Assembly (NCBI GenBank): GCA_026627345.1
Contig: JAPNUP010000010.1
Location: 1 to 64,000, forward strand
DNA from: Bacillota bacterium
GTDB lineage: Bacteria; Bacillota; Bacilli; Alicyclobacillales; SLC66
Direction of reading: 5' to 3'
Length of the DNA: 64,000 nucleotides
In this document: positions 18,311 to 28,600 of the stretch, in pieces
Numbering within the stretch: the first letter of the stretch is position 1
Layout: every line of letters starts with the position of its first letter
Program-made: the position numbers and the translations under genes
The notes under the pieces: model-generated
What the model was told of the DNA's origin: nothing
Databases searched by the model: none
Seen by the model: the letters and a program-made list of their open reading frames with translations, nothing else

Positions 18311-19015
18311 ATGAAGCACAAGCGACGCCAGAGAATGAGGCCCGCTACACAGCGTCCCAAGATCAGTTGGGCAGTGGCACTATTTTTGTGTTTGGCAGTA
18401 GGTACTGGCGCCTTGCTTGCTCGGTTGACGATTCATCAGAATACGCCTACGCGTTCCGACCTGCTTCCACCTCTTGCGTTTCTCCCGGTGTATGTGCGTG
18501 CTGCGCAGATGTACCATGTTCCGTGGGCGTTTCTGGCCACTATTAATGAAATTGAGACGAATTATGACCGCGTGCACCCGATGATTTCGTCAGCTGGCGC
18601 AGTTGGGCCGATGCAGTTTATGCCAAGCACGTGGCGAGAGTATGGCGCCAATGTCTTGCATCCGGCGCGCGAAGGCGATCCGATGGATCTTCTGGATGCT
18701 GTCTTTGCCTGTGCGAAGCTTCTGCATGTATGGGGGATGACCCCGAAGTTGACGAATGCATACTGGATCGCTCGTTTTGCAGGCGCTTATGATGCAGGTC
18801 CTGGTCGTTGGAACAATGATAGTGTGGAGACTGTGCATTATCGACAGACTGCCGTACGCCTTTATCACATGATCCGCCGCGACGTGATCATCCCGCAAAG
18901 TGTGGTCACGTACTGGGACCAACTGTCGTTACAACAGATTGCAGACATTGCGGCTGGGCGAAAGGACGTATCGGCTGGGCTTCGCGCACACGTGAGAGAG
19001 GATGCTTCTGGGTGA
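18311..19015 (+). CDS. Lytic transglycosylase, SLT domain, membrane-anchored
   Basis: 234 residues with a basic N-terminus and one membrane segment (about residues 20-37), then an SLT goose-type lysozyme fold outside the cell. The catalytic glutamate lies in TINEIETNYDR, followed by SAGAVGPMQFMPSTW, which is characteristic, and FAGAYDAGPGRW later. It would cut the MurNAc-GlcNAc bond of peptidoglycan. It resembles transglycosylases used in spore or division remodelling, but no linked partner is visible. Start ATG at 18311 has a weak AGG-type site upstream. Confidence 0.88.
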   Translation: MKHKRRQRMRPATQRPKISWAVALFLCLAVGTGALLARLTIHQNTPTRSDLLPPLAFLPVYVRAAQMYHVPWAFLATINEIETNYDRVHPMISSAGAVGPMQFMPSTWREYGANVLHPAREGDPMDLLDAVFACAKLLHVWGMTPKLTNAYWIARFAGAYDAGPGRWNNDSVETVHYRQTAVRLYHMIRRDVIIPQSVVTYWDQLSLQQIADIAAGRKDVSAGLRAHVREDASG

Positions 19016-19147
19016 CCCGGATATCTGTCACGATAAATATTTATTTTCTCACGGCAACAGGGTACGTGTAGCAACATACCGAATATAATAGTAGGATGTA
19101 GGACCCCGCGAATCGAAGTTCAAGGTTGCGGAGAGAGGGAGTATGAG

Positions 19148-20188
19148 ATGACGAAGCAAGAGGCGACAAGTGGTTGGAAGGCAGATGTAGCCCCGTACGA
19201 GAAAGCAAGCACGCGTCGTAGTATAGGGCAGCTATTGAACACTATCCTACCCTTTCTCGCACTATGGATTGTGGCTTACCTATCCCTTTCCATTTCTTAT
19301 TGGTTAGCACTACCTATAGACGTCATCGCTGCGCTTTTTCTTGTACGGATCTTTATCTTGTTCCACGACTGTACGCATCATTCGTTTTTCAAAAATCGAC
19401 TGGCTAATGAAATTACAGGTATCGTGACCGGTTTTCTCGCTTCTTTTCCCTATGAACAGTGGAAGCACGAGCATGCCATACACCATGCCACTAGTAGCAA
19501 TCTCAGTCGCCGCGGTACAGGGGATATCTGGACACTCACGATTGATGAGTATGTGGTATTGCCGCTGGTTTCGCGTATCACTTATCGCGTGTACCGCAAT
19601 CCGTTCGTGATGTTTGGGATTGGGCCCGTGTATATGTTGCTGGTGGCTTATCGCTATAATCGCAAGAGCGCAGGGCGCAAGGAACGTTTGAATACGCACT
19701 TGACGAGCGCTGCGTTGATCGTCTTTTTCGGCGCTCTGGCTTGGCTTCTCGGCTGGCGTCAGATGCTTATGGTAGAAGGTCCCATTTTGTATCTATCAGC
19801 GATGGTTGGAATCTGGCTATTTTATGTACAACACCAGTTTGAGGACACGTATTTTGAGCATGCGGCGCAGTGGAGCTACGTCCGCGCCGCGCTCGAAGGC
19901 AGTTCCTACTATCAGTTACCGCGTATCCTTCAGTGGATGGTAGGGAATATCGGGTATCATCACATCCACCACTTGAGCCCGCGAGTCCCTAATTATTCTT
20001 TACGACAGGTTCACGAGGGCAGTCCTGCTATGCAGCAAGCGACCGCCATCGGGTGGAGGACGAGTTTGAAGTCGCTGAAGTATCGATTATGGGATGAGAA
20101 AAACAAACGATTTGTCGGGTTTTCGCATGGTGCCGTCTTGCAAAAGAAACGAAGGCTTCAGCGAGTAAGGATACCTGGCAGTGCGTAA
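19148..20188 (+). CDS. Fatty acid desaturase
   Basis: 346-residue membrane di-iron enzyme. Three histidine boxes are visible: HDCTHH (about residue 76), HEHAIHH (about 112) and HHIHH (about 277), in the spacing of acyl-lipid desaturases. Hydrophobic segments flank them. It introduces a double bond into membrane fatty acids and so tunes fluidity. Start ATG at 19148 follows GAGAGAGGGAG. A strong terminator lies just downstream, so the gene is monocistronic. Confidence 0.92.
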   Translation: MTKQEATSGWKADVAPYEKASTRRSIGQLLNTILPFLALWIVAYLSLSISYWLALPIDVIAALFLVRIFILFHDCTHHSFFKNRLANEITGIVTGFLASFPYEQWKHEHAIHHATSSNLSRRGTGDIWTLTIDEYVVLPLVSRITYRVYRNPFVMFGIGPVYMLLVAYRYNRKSAGRKERLNTHLTSAALIVFFGALAWLLGWRQMLMVEGPILYLSAMVGIWLFYVQHQFEDTYFEHAAQWSYVRAALEGSSYYQLPRILQWMVGNIGYHHIHHLSPRVPNYSLRQVHEGSPAMQQATAIGWRTSLKSLKYRLWDEKNKRFVGFSHGAVLQKKRRLQRVRIPGSA

Positions 20189-20205
20189 TCCATAGGATAA
20201 TTGTG

Positions 20206-20236
20206 GGACCATAGGGGCTTGCCCTATGGTCCTTTC
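20206..20236 (+). terminator. Intrinsic terminator of the desaturase gene
   Basis: GGACCATAGGG and its exact complement form an 11-bp stem with a 5-base loop, followed by TTTCT. It probably also ends the convergent gene on the other strand. Confidence 0.8.
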
Positions 20237-20277
20237 TCATTGCGGAGAACTCCTATCCGCTGCCTGTATTCGCTCAC

Positions 20278-21234
20278 TCACTCCAAAGGCTTCAGGTTGG
20301 CGATGATCTGTGCGCGGGAAGACTCGAGAAATGGGGGAAGTACCACAGTTGACCCCAAGGTTTCAAACGGTTCGTCGACACCAAAGCCCGGCTCATCAGT
20401 GGCGATTTCGAACAAGATGCCGTTTGGTTCACGAAAGTATAGACTGCGAAACCAGTAGCGATCGATCTCACCGCTGTTGGGAATCCGGAATTCCTTGAGC
20501 CGTTGTGTCCAGTGATGATACTCGTCAAAGGTCGGCGTGCGAAAGGCGACGTGATGAACGGCGCCAGCCCCTTGACGCGCGACGGGAAGATCAGGTTGAA
20601 CGGCGACGTGCAGTTCGGCGTGCGCACCTCCTTTTCCCATCTCGTAGACGTGTACCGTATCGCACGGCTGTTCGGGGTGTGAATAGTTACGTACTGGCCG
20701 CATATTCAGCACTTTGGTGAGTACAAGGTCGGTATGGTGCAACGCAGGTATGCTCATCATGATCGGCCCTTGTCCGCGAATTTGATACTGGGCTGGTACA
20801 GGGCTTTGTTCCCATGGTTCGTGCGCGTCGCCCGCGCCTTGATCCTCCACAAGGGCTAAGCGCTGGCCTTCCGGGTCGTCAAAAAATAGGGTCTGTCGTC
20901 CGTCGATCTCGCTGATACCGCTGTGAGACACGCCTTGTTCGTGCAGCCACTGCGACCAAAAGGCCAGCGCTTCTGCTCCATGCACGCGCAGATACGTGCG
21001 TGTGATGCTGTGTGTGCCGCGTTGTTCCGGCGGGGCATCCCAATCAAAAAATGTGAGGTCATTTCCAGGTGCACCTTTTCGATCCCCACTGTAAAACAGG
21101 TGATAAGCGCTGACATCGTCTTGATTGACACTGCGTTTGACGAGTCGCAATCCCATAACATGTGTGTAAAAACGGTAATTGTCACGGATGCGTGAAGAGA
21201 CTGCCGTGAGATGATGAATACCGGTGAGTTGCAA
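20278..21234 (-). CDS. VOC family ring-cleaving dioxygenase (MhqO-like)
   Basis: 318 residues with two vicinal-oxygen-chelate modules. Expected Fe(II) ligands appear in GIHHLTAV (first module), VHHVAFRT (second module) and FEIATDEPGF near the C-terminus. The sequence resembles MhqO/MhqA-type extradiol dioxygenases that open hydroquinone or catechol rings. The start is TTG with AAGGAGG 8 bases upstream. It is divergent from a MhqD-like hydrolase, as in quinone-stress regulons. No MhqR-type regulator is seen in the window. Confidence 0.85.
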   Translation of the reverse strand: MQLTGIHHLTAVSSRIRDNYRFYTHVMGLRLVKRSVNQDDVSAYHLFYSGDRKGAPGNDLTFFDWDAPPEQRGTHSITRTYLRVHGAEALAFWSQWLHEQGVSHSGISEIDGRQTLFFDDPEGQRLALVEDQGAGDAHEPWEQSPVPAQYQIRGQGPIMMSIPALHHTDLVLTKVLNMRPVRNYSHPEQPCDTVHVYEMGKGGAHAELHVAVQPDLPVARQGAGAVHHVAFRTPTFDEYHHWTQRLKEFRIPNSGEIDRYWFRSLYFREPNGILFEIATDEPGFGVDEPFETLGSTVVLPPFLESSRAQIIANLKPLE

Positions 21235-21272
21235 CGCGGTGCCTCCTTTTGTTGATCCAAGTGGACGACTAG

Positions 21273-21300
21273 CTTATGATAACATAGTCAATGACATAAG
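21273..21300. promoter_or_regulatory. Possible operator between the MhqO- and MhqD-like genes
   Basis: CTTATG and CATAAG form an inverted repeat separated by 16 bases in the 117-base divergent intergenic region. It could be a regulator site for both genes. It does not match a motif I can name with certainty. Confidence 0.3.
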
Positions 21301-21351
21301 ATAAGTGAGCGGTAGAGCGACGGATACGCTTCACCAGAAAGGATGGACGCG

Positions 21352-21984
21352 ATGAGTGTGGAACCGTTAACGTTTATGCATGTATATAAGCCGCCTGTAG
21401 AGGACAGACAGACGACGCTGGTCTTGTTGCACGGGACAGGGGGAGATGAGGCAGATCTGCTGGAGCTAGGTGAGCAGTTGGCGCCAGGTTGTGGCATGCT
21501 TGGCATTCGTGGCAAAGTATCGGAAAATGGGGCGAATCGGTTTTTTAGGCGTCTGTCAGAAGGGGTCTTTGATGAGGCGGATTTACGTTTTCGTACGTTG
21601 GAATTGGCCACGTTTTTGCAGCAGGCCGTGACCACGTATAGGTTGGCGCCAAAGGCGCTGCTGGCGGTGGGGTACTCCAATGGCGCCAATATCGCCGCAA
21701 GTTCCTTGCTTCTTAGTCCAGATGTCTTTGCAGGCGCTGTTTTGTTTCGCGCCATGCTGCCTCTGACGCCTGATATACTTCCGGTCCTTGGGAACAAACC
21801 TGTTTTGATCGAAGCGGGAGACCACGATCCGATTGTCCCCCGCGAGCGTGTGGAAGGTTTGACGGTACTTTTGCAGCGAGCCGGCGCTGATTGCGATGTG
21901 CAGTGGAATCATGCGAGTCACGCTTTGACTCGCGGGGAATTGGCCTATGCGCAGAAATGGGTGCGGGAGAAAGGATTTGCTTGA
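21352..21984 (+). CDS. Alpha/beta hydrolase, MhqD-like carboxylesterase/phospholipase
   Basis: 210-residue alpha/beta hydrolase. The oxyanion segment LLHGTGGDEAD, the nucleophile elbow GYSNGAN, the aspartate in GDHDPIVP and the histidine in HASHALTRGE form the catalytic set. It fits the YodD/MhqD group, which is induced by quinones alongside MhqO. An in-frame ATG lies at 21343; 21352 is preferred because AGAAAGGA ends about 10 bases upstream. The xylanase gene follows 37 bases later. Confidence 0.85.
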   Translation: MSVEPLTFMHVYKPPVEDRQTTLVLLHGTGGDEADLLELGEQLAPGCGMLGIRGKVSENGANRFFRRLSEGVFDEADLRFRTLELATFLQQAVTTYRLAPKALLAVGYSNGANIAASSLLLSPDVFAGAVLFRAMLPLTPDILPVLGNKPVLIEAGDHDPIVPRERVEGLTVLLQRAGADCDVQWNHASHALTRGELAYAQKWVREKGFA

Positions 21985-22021
21985 TGTTCATCGTCTCACC
22001 AAGCTGTCTGTACAGAAGGGA

Positions 22022-23050
22022 ATGAATAGGATGGATAGGGAAGCGAAACCTGTACCTTCATTGTGTCAGGTGTATCAAGATCACTTTTTGATTGGCGCTG
22101 CAGTCAATGCGCGTACGATATTGACGCACGAGTCGCTGTTGACTCAGCACTTTAGCAGTATCACGGCTGAAAATGAGATGAAGTTCGAGGAATTACACCC
22201 GGCGCTCGATCGGTACGATTTTCAGCGCGCCGATGCCTTGGTGAATTTTGCAGAACAACACGGGATGAAGGTGCGCGGACATACACTGGTGTGGCACAAT
22301 CAGACCCCGTCTTTTGTGTTTTCGCACTCAGATGGCACCGCTCGTACGCGAGAACAGGTGCTGGCCATCTTGCGCGAGCATATGACCACGGTAATGGGTA
22401 GATATAAAGGGCGCGTGTACGCTTGGGATGTCGTTAACGAGGCGGTGTCAGATGCGGACGATCGGGAACTGCGTGACACCCCGTGGTTGCGACAGGTAGG
22501 GGAAGACTATCTATCTTTGGCATTTGAGATGGCGCACGAGATCGATCCGAACGCACAGCTTTTTTATAACGATTACAATGAAACGCATCCGGGTAAGCGT
22601 GAACGTATTTATCGTATGGTGAAATCTTTACTTTCGCGAGGGGTGCCGATTCACGGCATCGGCTTGCAAGGTCACTATCGCTTGGGTCAACCGCCGCGAG
22701 ACGAGATCCGTGATGCGATTGAGCGGTATGCGTCACTCGGCGTGAAACTGCAAGTGACTGAACTGGATGTGTCGACGTATGCGTGGAATGATCAGTCACG
22801 CGAGGTACAGGTACAGGTACAAGATGCGCGCTCACAGGAGCGGCAAGCACAGCGGTATGAAGAACTCTTTTCTTTGTTTCGCGCCTACAAGGATGTACTG
22901 ACGGGTGTCACGCTTTGGGGGATTGCTGATGATGCGACATGGCTTGATAACTTTCCGGTAAGAGGCCGCAAGGATTGGCCTTTGTTGTTCACTGAAGACC
23001 ATGTACCCAAACCTGCTTTTTGGGTGGTGGTGGATGAAGCCACGAGATAG
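22022..23050 (+). CDS. GH10 endo-1,4-beta-xylanase, no signal peptide
   Basis: 342-residue TIM-barrel glycoside hydrolase. Hallmarks are AENEMKFEELHP near the N-terminus, HTLVWHNQTP, the acid/base glutamate in WDVVNEAVSD and the nucleophile in LQVTELDVS. There is no secretion signal, so it is probably cytoplasmic and cleaves imported xylo-oligosaccharides, as known for intracellular GH10 enzymes. Start at 22022 follows AGAAGGGA; an ATG at 22031 is an alternative. Confidence 0.93.
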   Translation: MNRMDREAKPVPSLCQVYQDHFLIGAAVNARTILTHESLLTQHFSSITAENEMKFEELHPALDRYDFQRADALVNFAEQHGMKVRGHTLVWHNQTPSFVFSHSDGTARTREQVLAILREHMTTVMGRYKGRVYAWDVVNEAVSDADDRELRDTPWLRQVGEDYLSLAFEMAHEIDPNAQLFYNDYNETHPGKRERIYRMVKSLLSRGVPIHGIGLQGHYRLGQPPRDEIRDAIERYASLGVKLQVTELDVSTYAWNDQSREVQVQVQDARSQERQAQRYEELFSLFRAYKDVLTGVTLWGIADDATWLDNFPVRGRKDWPLLFTEDHVPKPAFWVVVDEATR

Positions 23051-23126
23051 CATGATGAGCGACGGTCATAAAATGACTGAATAGATCGAATCCTCTTAAT
23101 ATGTCTCTGGAGGAGGGAAAGGAAAA

Positions 23127-23510
23127 ATGGACAACTCCATGTTCCAATCGACCAACAAGACAGAGGGTGGATCTGCCCAAGAGGAATCACGACAGTCTGT
23201 GCCTCAAGTCATTATTGTGCACGATGGGCGAGACGGACAGTCTCGGCATACCGGTCGGTGGTGGCTTCTCGCTATTGCGGTGGTGTGCGTGGTGGCAGTC
23301 GCGATATGGATGAGTAGCATTGGCGCAACGGTATCTCATGTGCAATCGACCGTGACGCAAAACAGCAACATGCTGGCCGCACAACAGGCGCATCTCAGTG
23401 CTATGACGCAAATGCTGACAGGGATCTCACAGTCTCTTTCGCGGTTGAGTAGTGAAATGTCCAATTTCTTCGCGACGGTGATTTCACTTCTCAGTAAGCA
23501 TCTTCAGTAA
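23127..23510 (+). CDS. Small single-pass membrane protein of unknown function
   Basis: 127 residues. A polar N-terminal region of about 48 residues is followed by one membrane segment (WWLLAIAVVCVVAVAIWM) and a roughly 60-residue region rich in Ser, Gln, Thr and Met that could form an amphipathic coiled coil outside the membrane. GGAGGAGGGAAAGG precedes the ATG, so it is well translated. A terminator follows directly. No family recognised. Confidence 0.75.
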   Translation: MDNSMFQSTNKTEGGSAQEESRQSVPQVIIVHDGRDGQSRHTGRWWLLAIAVVCVVAVAIWMSSIGATVSHVQSTVTQNSNMLAAQQAHLSAMTQMLTGISQSLSRLSSEMSNFFATVISLLSKHLQ

Positions 23511-23530
23511 ACGAATGAGCTTTCATTAAC

Positions 23531-23565
23531 AAGAAGCCTCTGCGTGTGCAGGGGCTTCTTTGTTG
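23531..23565 (+). terminator. Intrinsic terminator
   Basis: AAGAAGCCTCTGC and GCAGGGGCTTCTT pair over 13 bases with one wobble and a GTGT loop, followed by a T-rich TGTTGT. Confidence 0.75.
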
Positions 23566-23638
23566 TACACTTCTGGGGGTAGCGTATTACCGCTAGCAAA
23601 CTATATGTATTAGTGTATACTAACTAACGGGGGTGTTG

Positions 23639-24895
23639 ATGACGACGGAGTACATAGATGAATGGCCTGCGAAACCTCGTTCGCGCTTTCGTTTGTTGTG
23701 GCTGTTTGCTGCAGTGGGTCCTGGCCTGATGGTGATGCTGGCAGATACGGATGCTGGAAGTGTCATTACGGCAGCGCAGTCCGGGGCTCAGTGGGGCTAC
23801 CGAATGATTCTACCTCAGGTTATCTTGATCCCAATCCTTTATATGATTCAGGAGATCACAGTTCGGCTTGGGACGGTCACAGGAAAAGGTCACGGTCAGT
23901 TGATCCGTGAGTGTTTTGGCATGAAATGGGCATTGTTATCTGTCGGTACCCTGTTTGTCTCGGCGATCGGGGCACTGATCACGGAGTTCAGTGGGATTGC
24001 TGGTGTCGGTCAGTTGTTTGGTATCCCTAGTTATGAGTCGGTCGGCGCAGCGACCGTGCTATTGATCGGATTAGGTTTGACAGGTAGTTATCGACGTGTG
24101 GAGAGAATCGGGATTGCGGTTGGGCTGTTTGAAGTCCTCTTTGTCGTGGCGGCTTTTCTCGTTCACCCGTCTTTGCATGCAGTCGCAAAAGGGCTGGTAT
24201 CGATTCCGTGGCATCAATCAAATTACATCTTTCTTCTCGCTGCTAACGTTGGAGCCGTCATTATGCCATGGATGGTTTTTTATCAGCAAGGGGCTGTCAT
24301 TGATAAGCGCTTGTCGACCAAACAGATGCGAGGCGCGCGTTTGGATACGCTCGGTGGTGCAGTGGCCACACAGGTGTTGATGATCGCTGTGGTGGTCATC
24401 ACAGCGGCGACCATTGGTAGTGCTGGCTTGGGTCGCCCTTTGACGGATGTGGCGCAAATTGCGAGTGCATTGACCCCGGCTCTTGGCGCGCAAGCTGCAA
24501 AGTGGGTCTTTGGATTAGGAATGCTCGGCGCGAGTTTGATCGCGGCTCTCGTCGTGTCGATCGCAGGGGCGTGGGGTGTCGGCGAAGCGCTTGGATTTAA
24601 GCATAGTCTCAATGACCGGCCGCGGGAGGCTAAGCGCTTCTATGCCATTTATTCGTTGGCTCACATCGCCGGTGCGTTGCTGGTCATCTTTAGTATGAAC
24701 GTGGTTGCCTTGTCTGTCGATGTGGAAGTCTTGAATGCCATTTTGTTGCCGATCGTGTTGACGTTTTTGCTGCTGTTGGAGGCAAAGGCGCTGCCTGCAG
24801 CTTGGCGCATGAAAGGCTTGTATAAGTATCTGGTATGGACGGTGTCAGGGATCGTGATGGTGTTTGGCGTCTATATGATGTTTGCCACGCTCTGA
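23639..24895 (+). CDS. NRAMP-like metal ion transporter with altered binding-site motif
   Basis: 418-residue membrane protein with about 11 segments. Segment 1 (GPGLMVMLADTDAGSV) aligns with the NRAMP GPGF...DPGN motif, but reads DAGS. Segment 6 (GAVIMPWMVFYQQ) aligns with the NRAMP MPH motif, but has MPW. The metal-coordinating Asp and Met are thus kept while the Asn and His are replaced, so selectivity may differ from classic Mn/Fe transporters. The ATG at 23639 is chosen because GGGGGTG lies just upstream; GTG at 23633 is in frame. The gene before it ends in a terminator. Confidence 0.82.
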   Translation: MTTEYIDEWPAKPRSRFRLLWLFAAVGPGLMVMLADTDAGSVITAAQSGAQWGYRMILPQVILIPILYMIQEITVRLGTVTGKGHGQLIRECFGMKWALLSVGTLFVSAIGALITEFSGIAGVGQLFGIPSYESVGAATVLLIGLGLTGSYRRVERIGIAVGLFEVLFVVAAFLVHPSLHAVAKGLVSIPWHQSNYIFLLAANVGAVIMPWMVFYQQGAVIDKRLSTKQMRGARLDTLGGAVATQVLMIAVVVITAATIGSAGLGRPLTDVAQIASALTPALGAQAAKWVFGLGMLGASLIAALVVSIAGAWGVGEALGFKHSLNDRPREAKRFYAIYSLAHIAGALLVIFSMNVVALSVDVEVLNAILLPIVLTFLLLLEAKALPAAWRMKGLYKYLVWTVSGIVMVFGVYMMFATL

Positions 24896-24923
24896 CGTAT
24901 CACAACGTGATGCCGCGTGTGTA

Positions 24924-25595
24924 TCAGGTGATGGCACGAATGCAATCGGCGGTGTCGTTTTGCCAGCGATTGACGAGCGTCGAGACGCGGTAGATTTCAA
25001 GCTGATCAGCCGGGTAAGGCTGCAAAAGGGAAAGGGCGTCAGACGGTTTTGTCTGCGGCATAAGCCAGGTCTGAAGTTGACTGCGTTTCAAGATGGCAGG
25101 CATGCGGTCGTGCGGGATCTGCTGCATGGCTTCGTTGCCTGCTGTAGTGATGATCGTAAAAGTGTGCATAGGTTGCTCAGTTTTGGGATGGCGCCGGATA
25201 CTATGCAGGCCAGCCATGGCAAATAGACGGTGGTCGCGAAGGCGTACATAGTAGGGCTGCTTCTCCTTAGGCGACGTTCCTTTGGCCCACTCATAGTAAC
25301 CGTCGGCGATGATGAGACAGCGCATATTCTCGACGAGTGATCGATAAGTTGGGCGCTGTAAGAGGGACTCGGAGCGCGCGTTGATCGTGGCATAGGCTGA
25401 ATCCGGCAGAAGTCCCCAACGCATCGGCGCGATCTGCGGACGGTCAGCTTCCATGTCCCAGTACAGAGCCGGGACTTCTTGCGTGGGTGCGATATTGTAC
25501 CGCGGCGCAGGCGCCACAAAGCGTGCGTCGCCCAGCCCGTAGATGTCAGTGAGAATGTCCCAGTCTTCGTGCGTGACGCTGAATCGTCCACACAT
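24924..25595 (-). CDS. SOS response-associated peptidase (SRAP, YedK/HMCES family)
   Basis: 223-residue SRAP protein that cross-links to abasic sites in single-stranded DNA. The catalytic cysteine is residue 2 (MCGRFSV), supported by the start at 25595 that has AGGAGG 9 bases upstream; an upstream in-frame Met at 25637 would bury this cysteine. Other hallmarks are APRYNIAPTQ, WGLLP, NARSESL, YYEW and FTIITTAGN. It lies directly downstream of the dnaE2-like gene on the same strand, fitting a DNA-damage module. Confidence 0.95.
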   Translation of the reverse strand: MCGRFSVTHEDWDILTDIYGLGDARFVAPAPRYNIAPTQEVPALYWDMEADRPQIAPMRWGLLPDSAYATINARSESLLQRPTYRSLVENMRCLIIADGYYEWAKGTSPKEKQPYYVRLRDHRLFAMAGLHSIRRHPKTEQPMHTFTIITTAGNEAMQQIPHDRMPAILKRSQLQTWLMPQTKPSDALSLLQPYPADQLEIYRVSTLVNRWQNDTADCIRAIT

Positions 25596-25670
25596 GCGCA
25601 ACCGCCTCCTGATTGTTCTTATGCCTTGTATCATCATAGCAAACTCGGCCAGCGATAGCAGAACAGGTTG

Positions 25671-28600
25671 TTAGGCCAGTGACCATACCTGCTCGACGAT
25701 GATCTGTGGACGTTGCCCGCCACGCCGATCTACGCGGCCTGTGACGCCAACCAAGCGGCCACGAGGCGTAAAGAGGACGGCCCCTGACTCCTGATAGACG
25801 TGTTCGAACATCGTACAATCGGCAAATCCTGTTTCATCTTCGATGGTAAAAAAAACAGTGACCAAACCGGAACGCGTAGGTGGGCGATGTGGACGAATCG
25901 TCAGTCCTGCTAAAGAAACGGTGACTCCGTCTACAAGCGCATCGATCGCCTGCGTCGTCGTATACCCTTGCTCGTTTAGAGAGGCGCGGTACAAGCGTAG
26001 CCAATGACCAGAGACACCTACGCCTAAGAGGCTGTACTCGTCGCGCAGTTTCTCTGCGAGAGAAAAGTCCGACACCTCTGCCTCTATCGTTTCTTGACTA
26101 CTCCACTTACCTGCCGTGTCCCCCCACAGGCTCGTCGCCAAAGAGTCGCGCGCCGCAAGCCATACGGGTAGTTGCCAAAGGGCTAATCGTCTACCGCGCG
26201 GCTCGATCGAATCGAGCGCGCCACAGCGAATAAACCGCTCTGCCAGCAGTGGATCTATGCTGGGAACGCGCTGTAACAGTGCGGGGATAGAGTGAAAGGG
26301 CCCAGCCTCGCGCGCCAGCTGTAACTGTTCAGCCAACTCTTTTCGCATACCTTTGATGAGACGAAAGCCTAAGCGTATCTTTCCTTCCTCAACCGTGCAG
26401 GCATAATCGCTGGCATTGCAGTCTACACCGAGCAGTGCGACCCCACGTCGCTGTGCCTCCGCGCACACTACGTGGATGGGGTAATAGCCCATCGGATGGT
26501 TATTGAGAATAGCCGCATAGAATTCCGCAGGGTAATGTCGCACGAGATACGCGGTCTTGTAGGCGGTCGTGGCAAAAGCGGCAGCATGTGCTTCGCAAAA
26601 CCCATAACTCGCGTACCCTTTCATCATCGCAAAAACCTGACTGGCTGTATGTGTATCAACGCCTGCTTGAACAGCTTTGGCGATAAACTGCGCACCGATG
26701 TGGTCCATGTGTTCGGCTGAGCGCGCATGAGACATGACGCGCCGCAATTGGTCTGCTTCGCCAGGCGTAAATTGTGCAAGTGACGTAGCGATCGCGATGA
26801 CTTGCTCCTGGTACAAGATGACTCCGTATGTTTTGCCTAGAATGGGCTCGAGTTTGGGATGCAGATACTGGATTTCCTCGACGCCTCGTCGGCGTGAGAC
26901 AAACGGATCGACCATGTTGCCTTTTACAGGGCCTGGACGAATCAACGCGACTGAAGCGACGATGTCTTCTAACTGATCTGCACCCAGGCGGGCTTGTAAC
27001 GCGCGTTGGGCAGGTGACTCCAACTGAAAGACACCGATCGTCTCCCCGCGATTGATCATCTCGAAAGTGGCCTGGTCGTCGAGGGCAATCGCATCGTAGT
27101 CCAGTGGCTGCTGCTGTTGTGCACGCAAGGTAATCGTGTCGGAAATCGCAGACATGGTTCGTAATGAAAGAATGTCTAGCTTGACGAGCCCCACCATCTC
27201 TACGTCCTCTTTATCCCACGGGATGATCAGATCTCCTTTAGCAGACGGTTGAAGGGTAGTCAACGATAGAATCGGCTTGCGACTGATCACGACTCCACCG
27301 ACGTGCATGCCGAAGTGACGGGGGAAACCAGTGATCTGCGCGCTCAGTTGCCAAAGCCACTTCAGACGGTCTTGATAAGACTTGTAAGGTGCAAGCTCTG
27401 GTACATGATCCAGAGCTTGCTCGATATCTTGTGCTCCCACGTAGTAAGGGAGTCGCTTGGCCAAAGTATCGATCAACGACGACGGAAGCGCCAATGCAGC
27501 GCCGACTTCGCGGATCGCAGAGCGACCTCGAAATGTCTGGTAGGTAGCGACGCGCGCCACGTGCTGCGCGCCGTACTTGTCGTAGATATAAGCGATCACC
27601 TCGTCTCGGCGCCTTGCGTCAAAATCGATATCGATGTCTGGACGCTCAGAGCGTTCGATGGACATGAAGCGTTCGAATAATAAGCCACGCCCTGCTGCAT
27701 CGACATCTGTAATGTACAGACAGTAGGCGGCAGCGCTGTCAGCAGCTGATCCGCGCCCTGCACAGCGAATACCTCGCCTGCGCGCGAAGCGAACGATGTC
27801 CCAAACTACGAGAAAATACTCCGCATAACCGAGTTGCGTGATAATCTGAAGCTCATGGTCAATCCGCGCGCGCAGTGCGTGATCCACACGTGGATAACGC
27901 TGTACGGCGCCTTCGTATACCAGATGGCGCAGATAAGCGGCAGCATCGGTTTCGTCAGACGGTAGGTCAAAAGCAGGGAACAGGGCCTCGTGTAGCCGCA
28001 GCACTACTTCGCAAGACGTGGCGATGCGAAAGGTGTTGGCGACCGCTTCAGGATAACGGGCAAATCTACGCGCTGCTTCTCGCTCATCATGCAACCAGGC
28101 AGCTGCGTTTAACGGACGCTCGCCATGCGGTGTGCGAATGTCACAATCGGTGGCAATACAGCGCAAGGTGTCGTGAACAGGCAATAAGGCTGGTGTGTGA
28201 TAGTGTACATTAGCGCTTGCCACCAGAGGTAGGCCAAGCGCCTCGCCAAGATCCGCCAGATCTGCGTTGATGCGTTCGGTATGCGGCCAGTCATCCCCAA
28301 GGAGTTCGATATAGTAACGACCTGCGAAGGCTTGTGCGTAAAACGTAGCGATGCGCTTGGCTTCTGCGTATCGGCGCTGGATGATCTGCTTGGTGAGCTG
28401 CCCTCGTCTGCAGCCAGATAAGGCAATCAGGCCTTCCGTATACGGGAGTAGATCAGGTACGCGCACGATTCGCTCGCGCCGCCAGGCTTCTGTCGCATAA
28501 GCTGCAGTCAGCAAGCGGCATAGATTCTCATAGCCTGTAGGCGTTTTGGCGAGTACGGTCAGGTGAGAACCATCGTGCAAGGTGAGTTCAGCGCCTGAGA

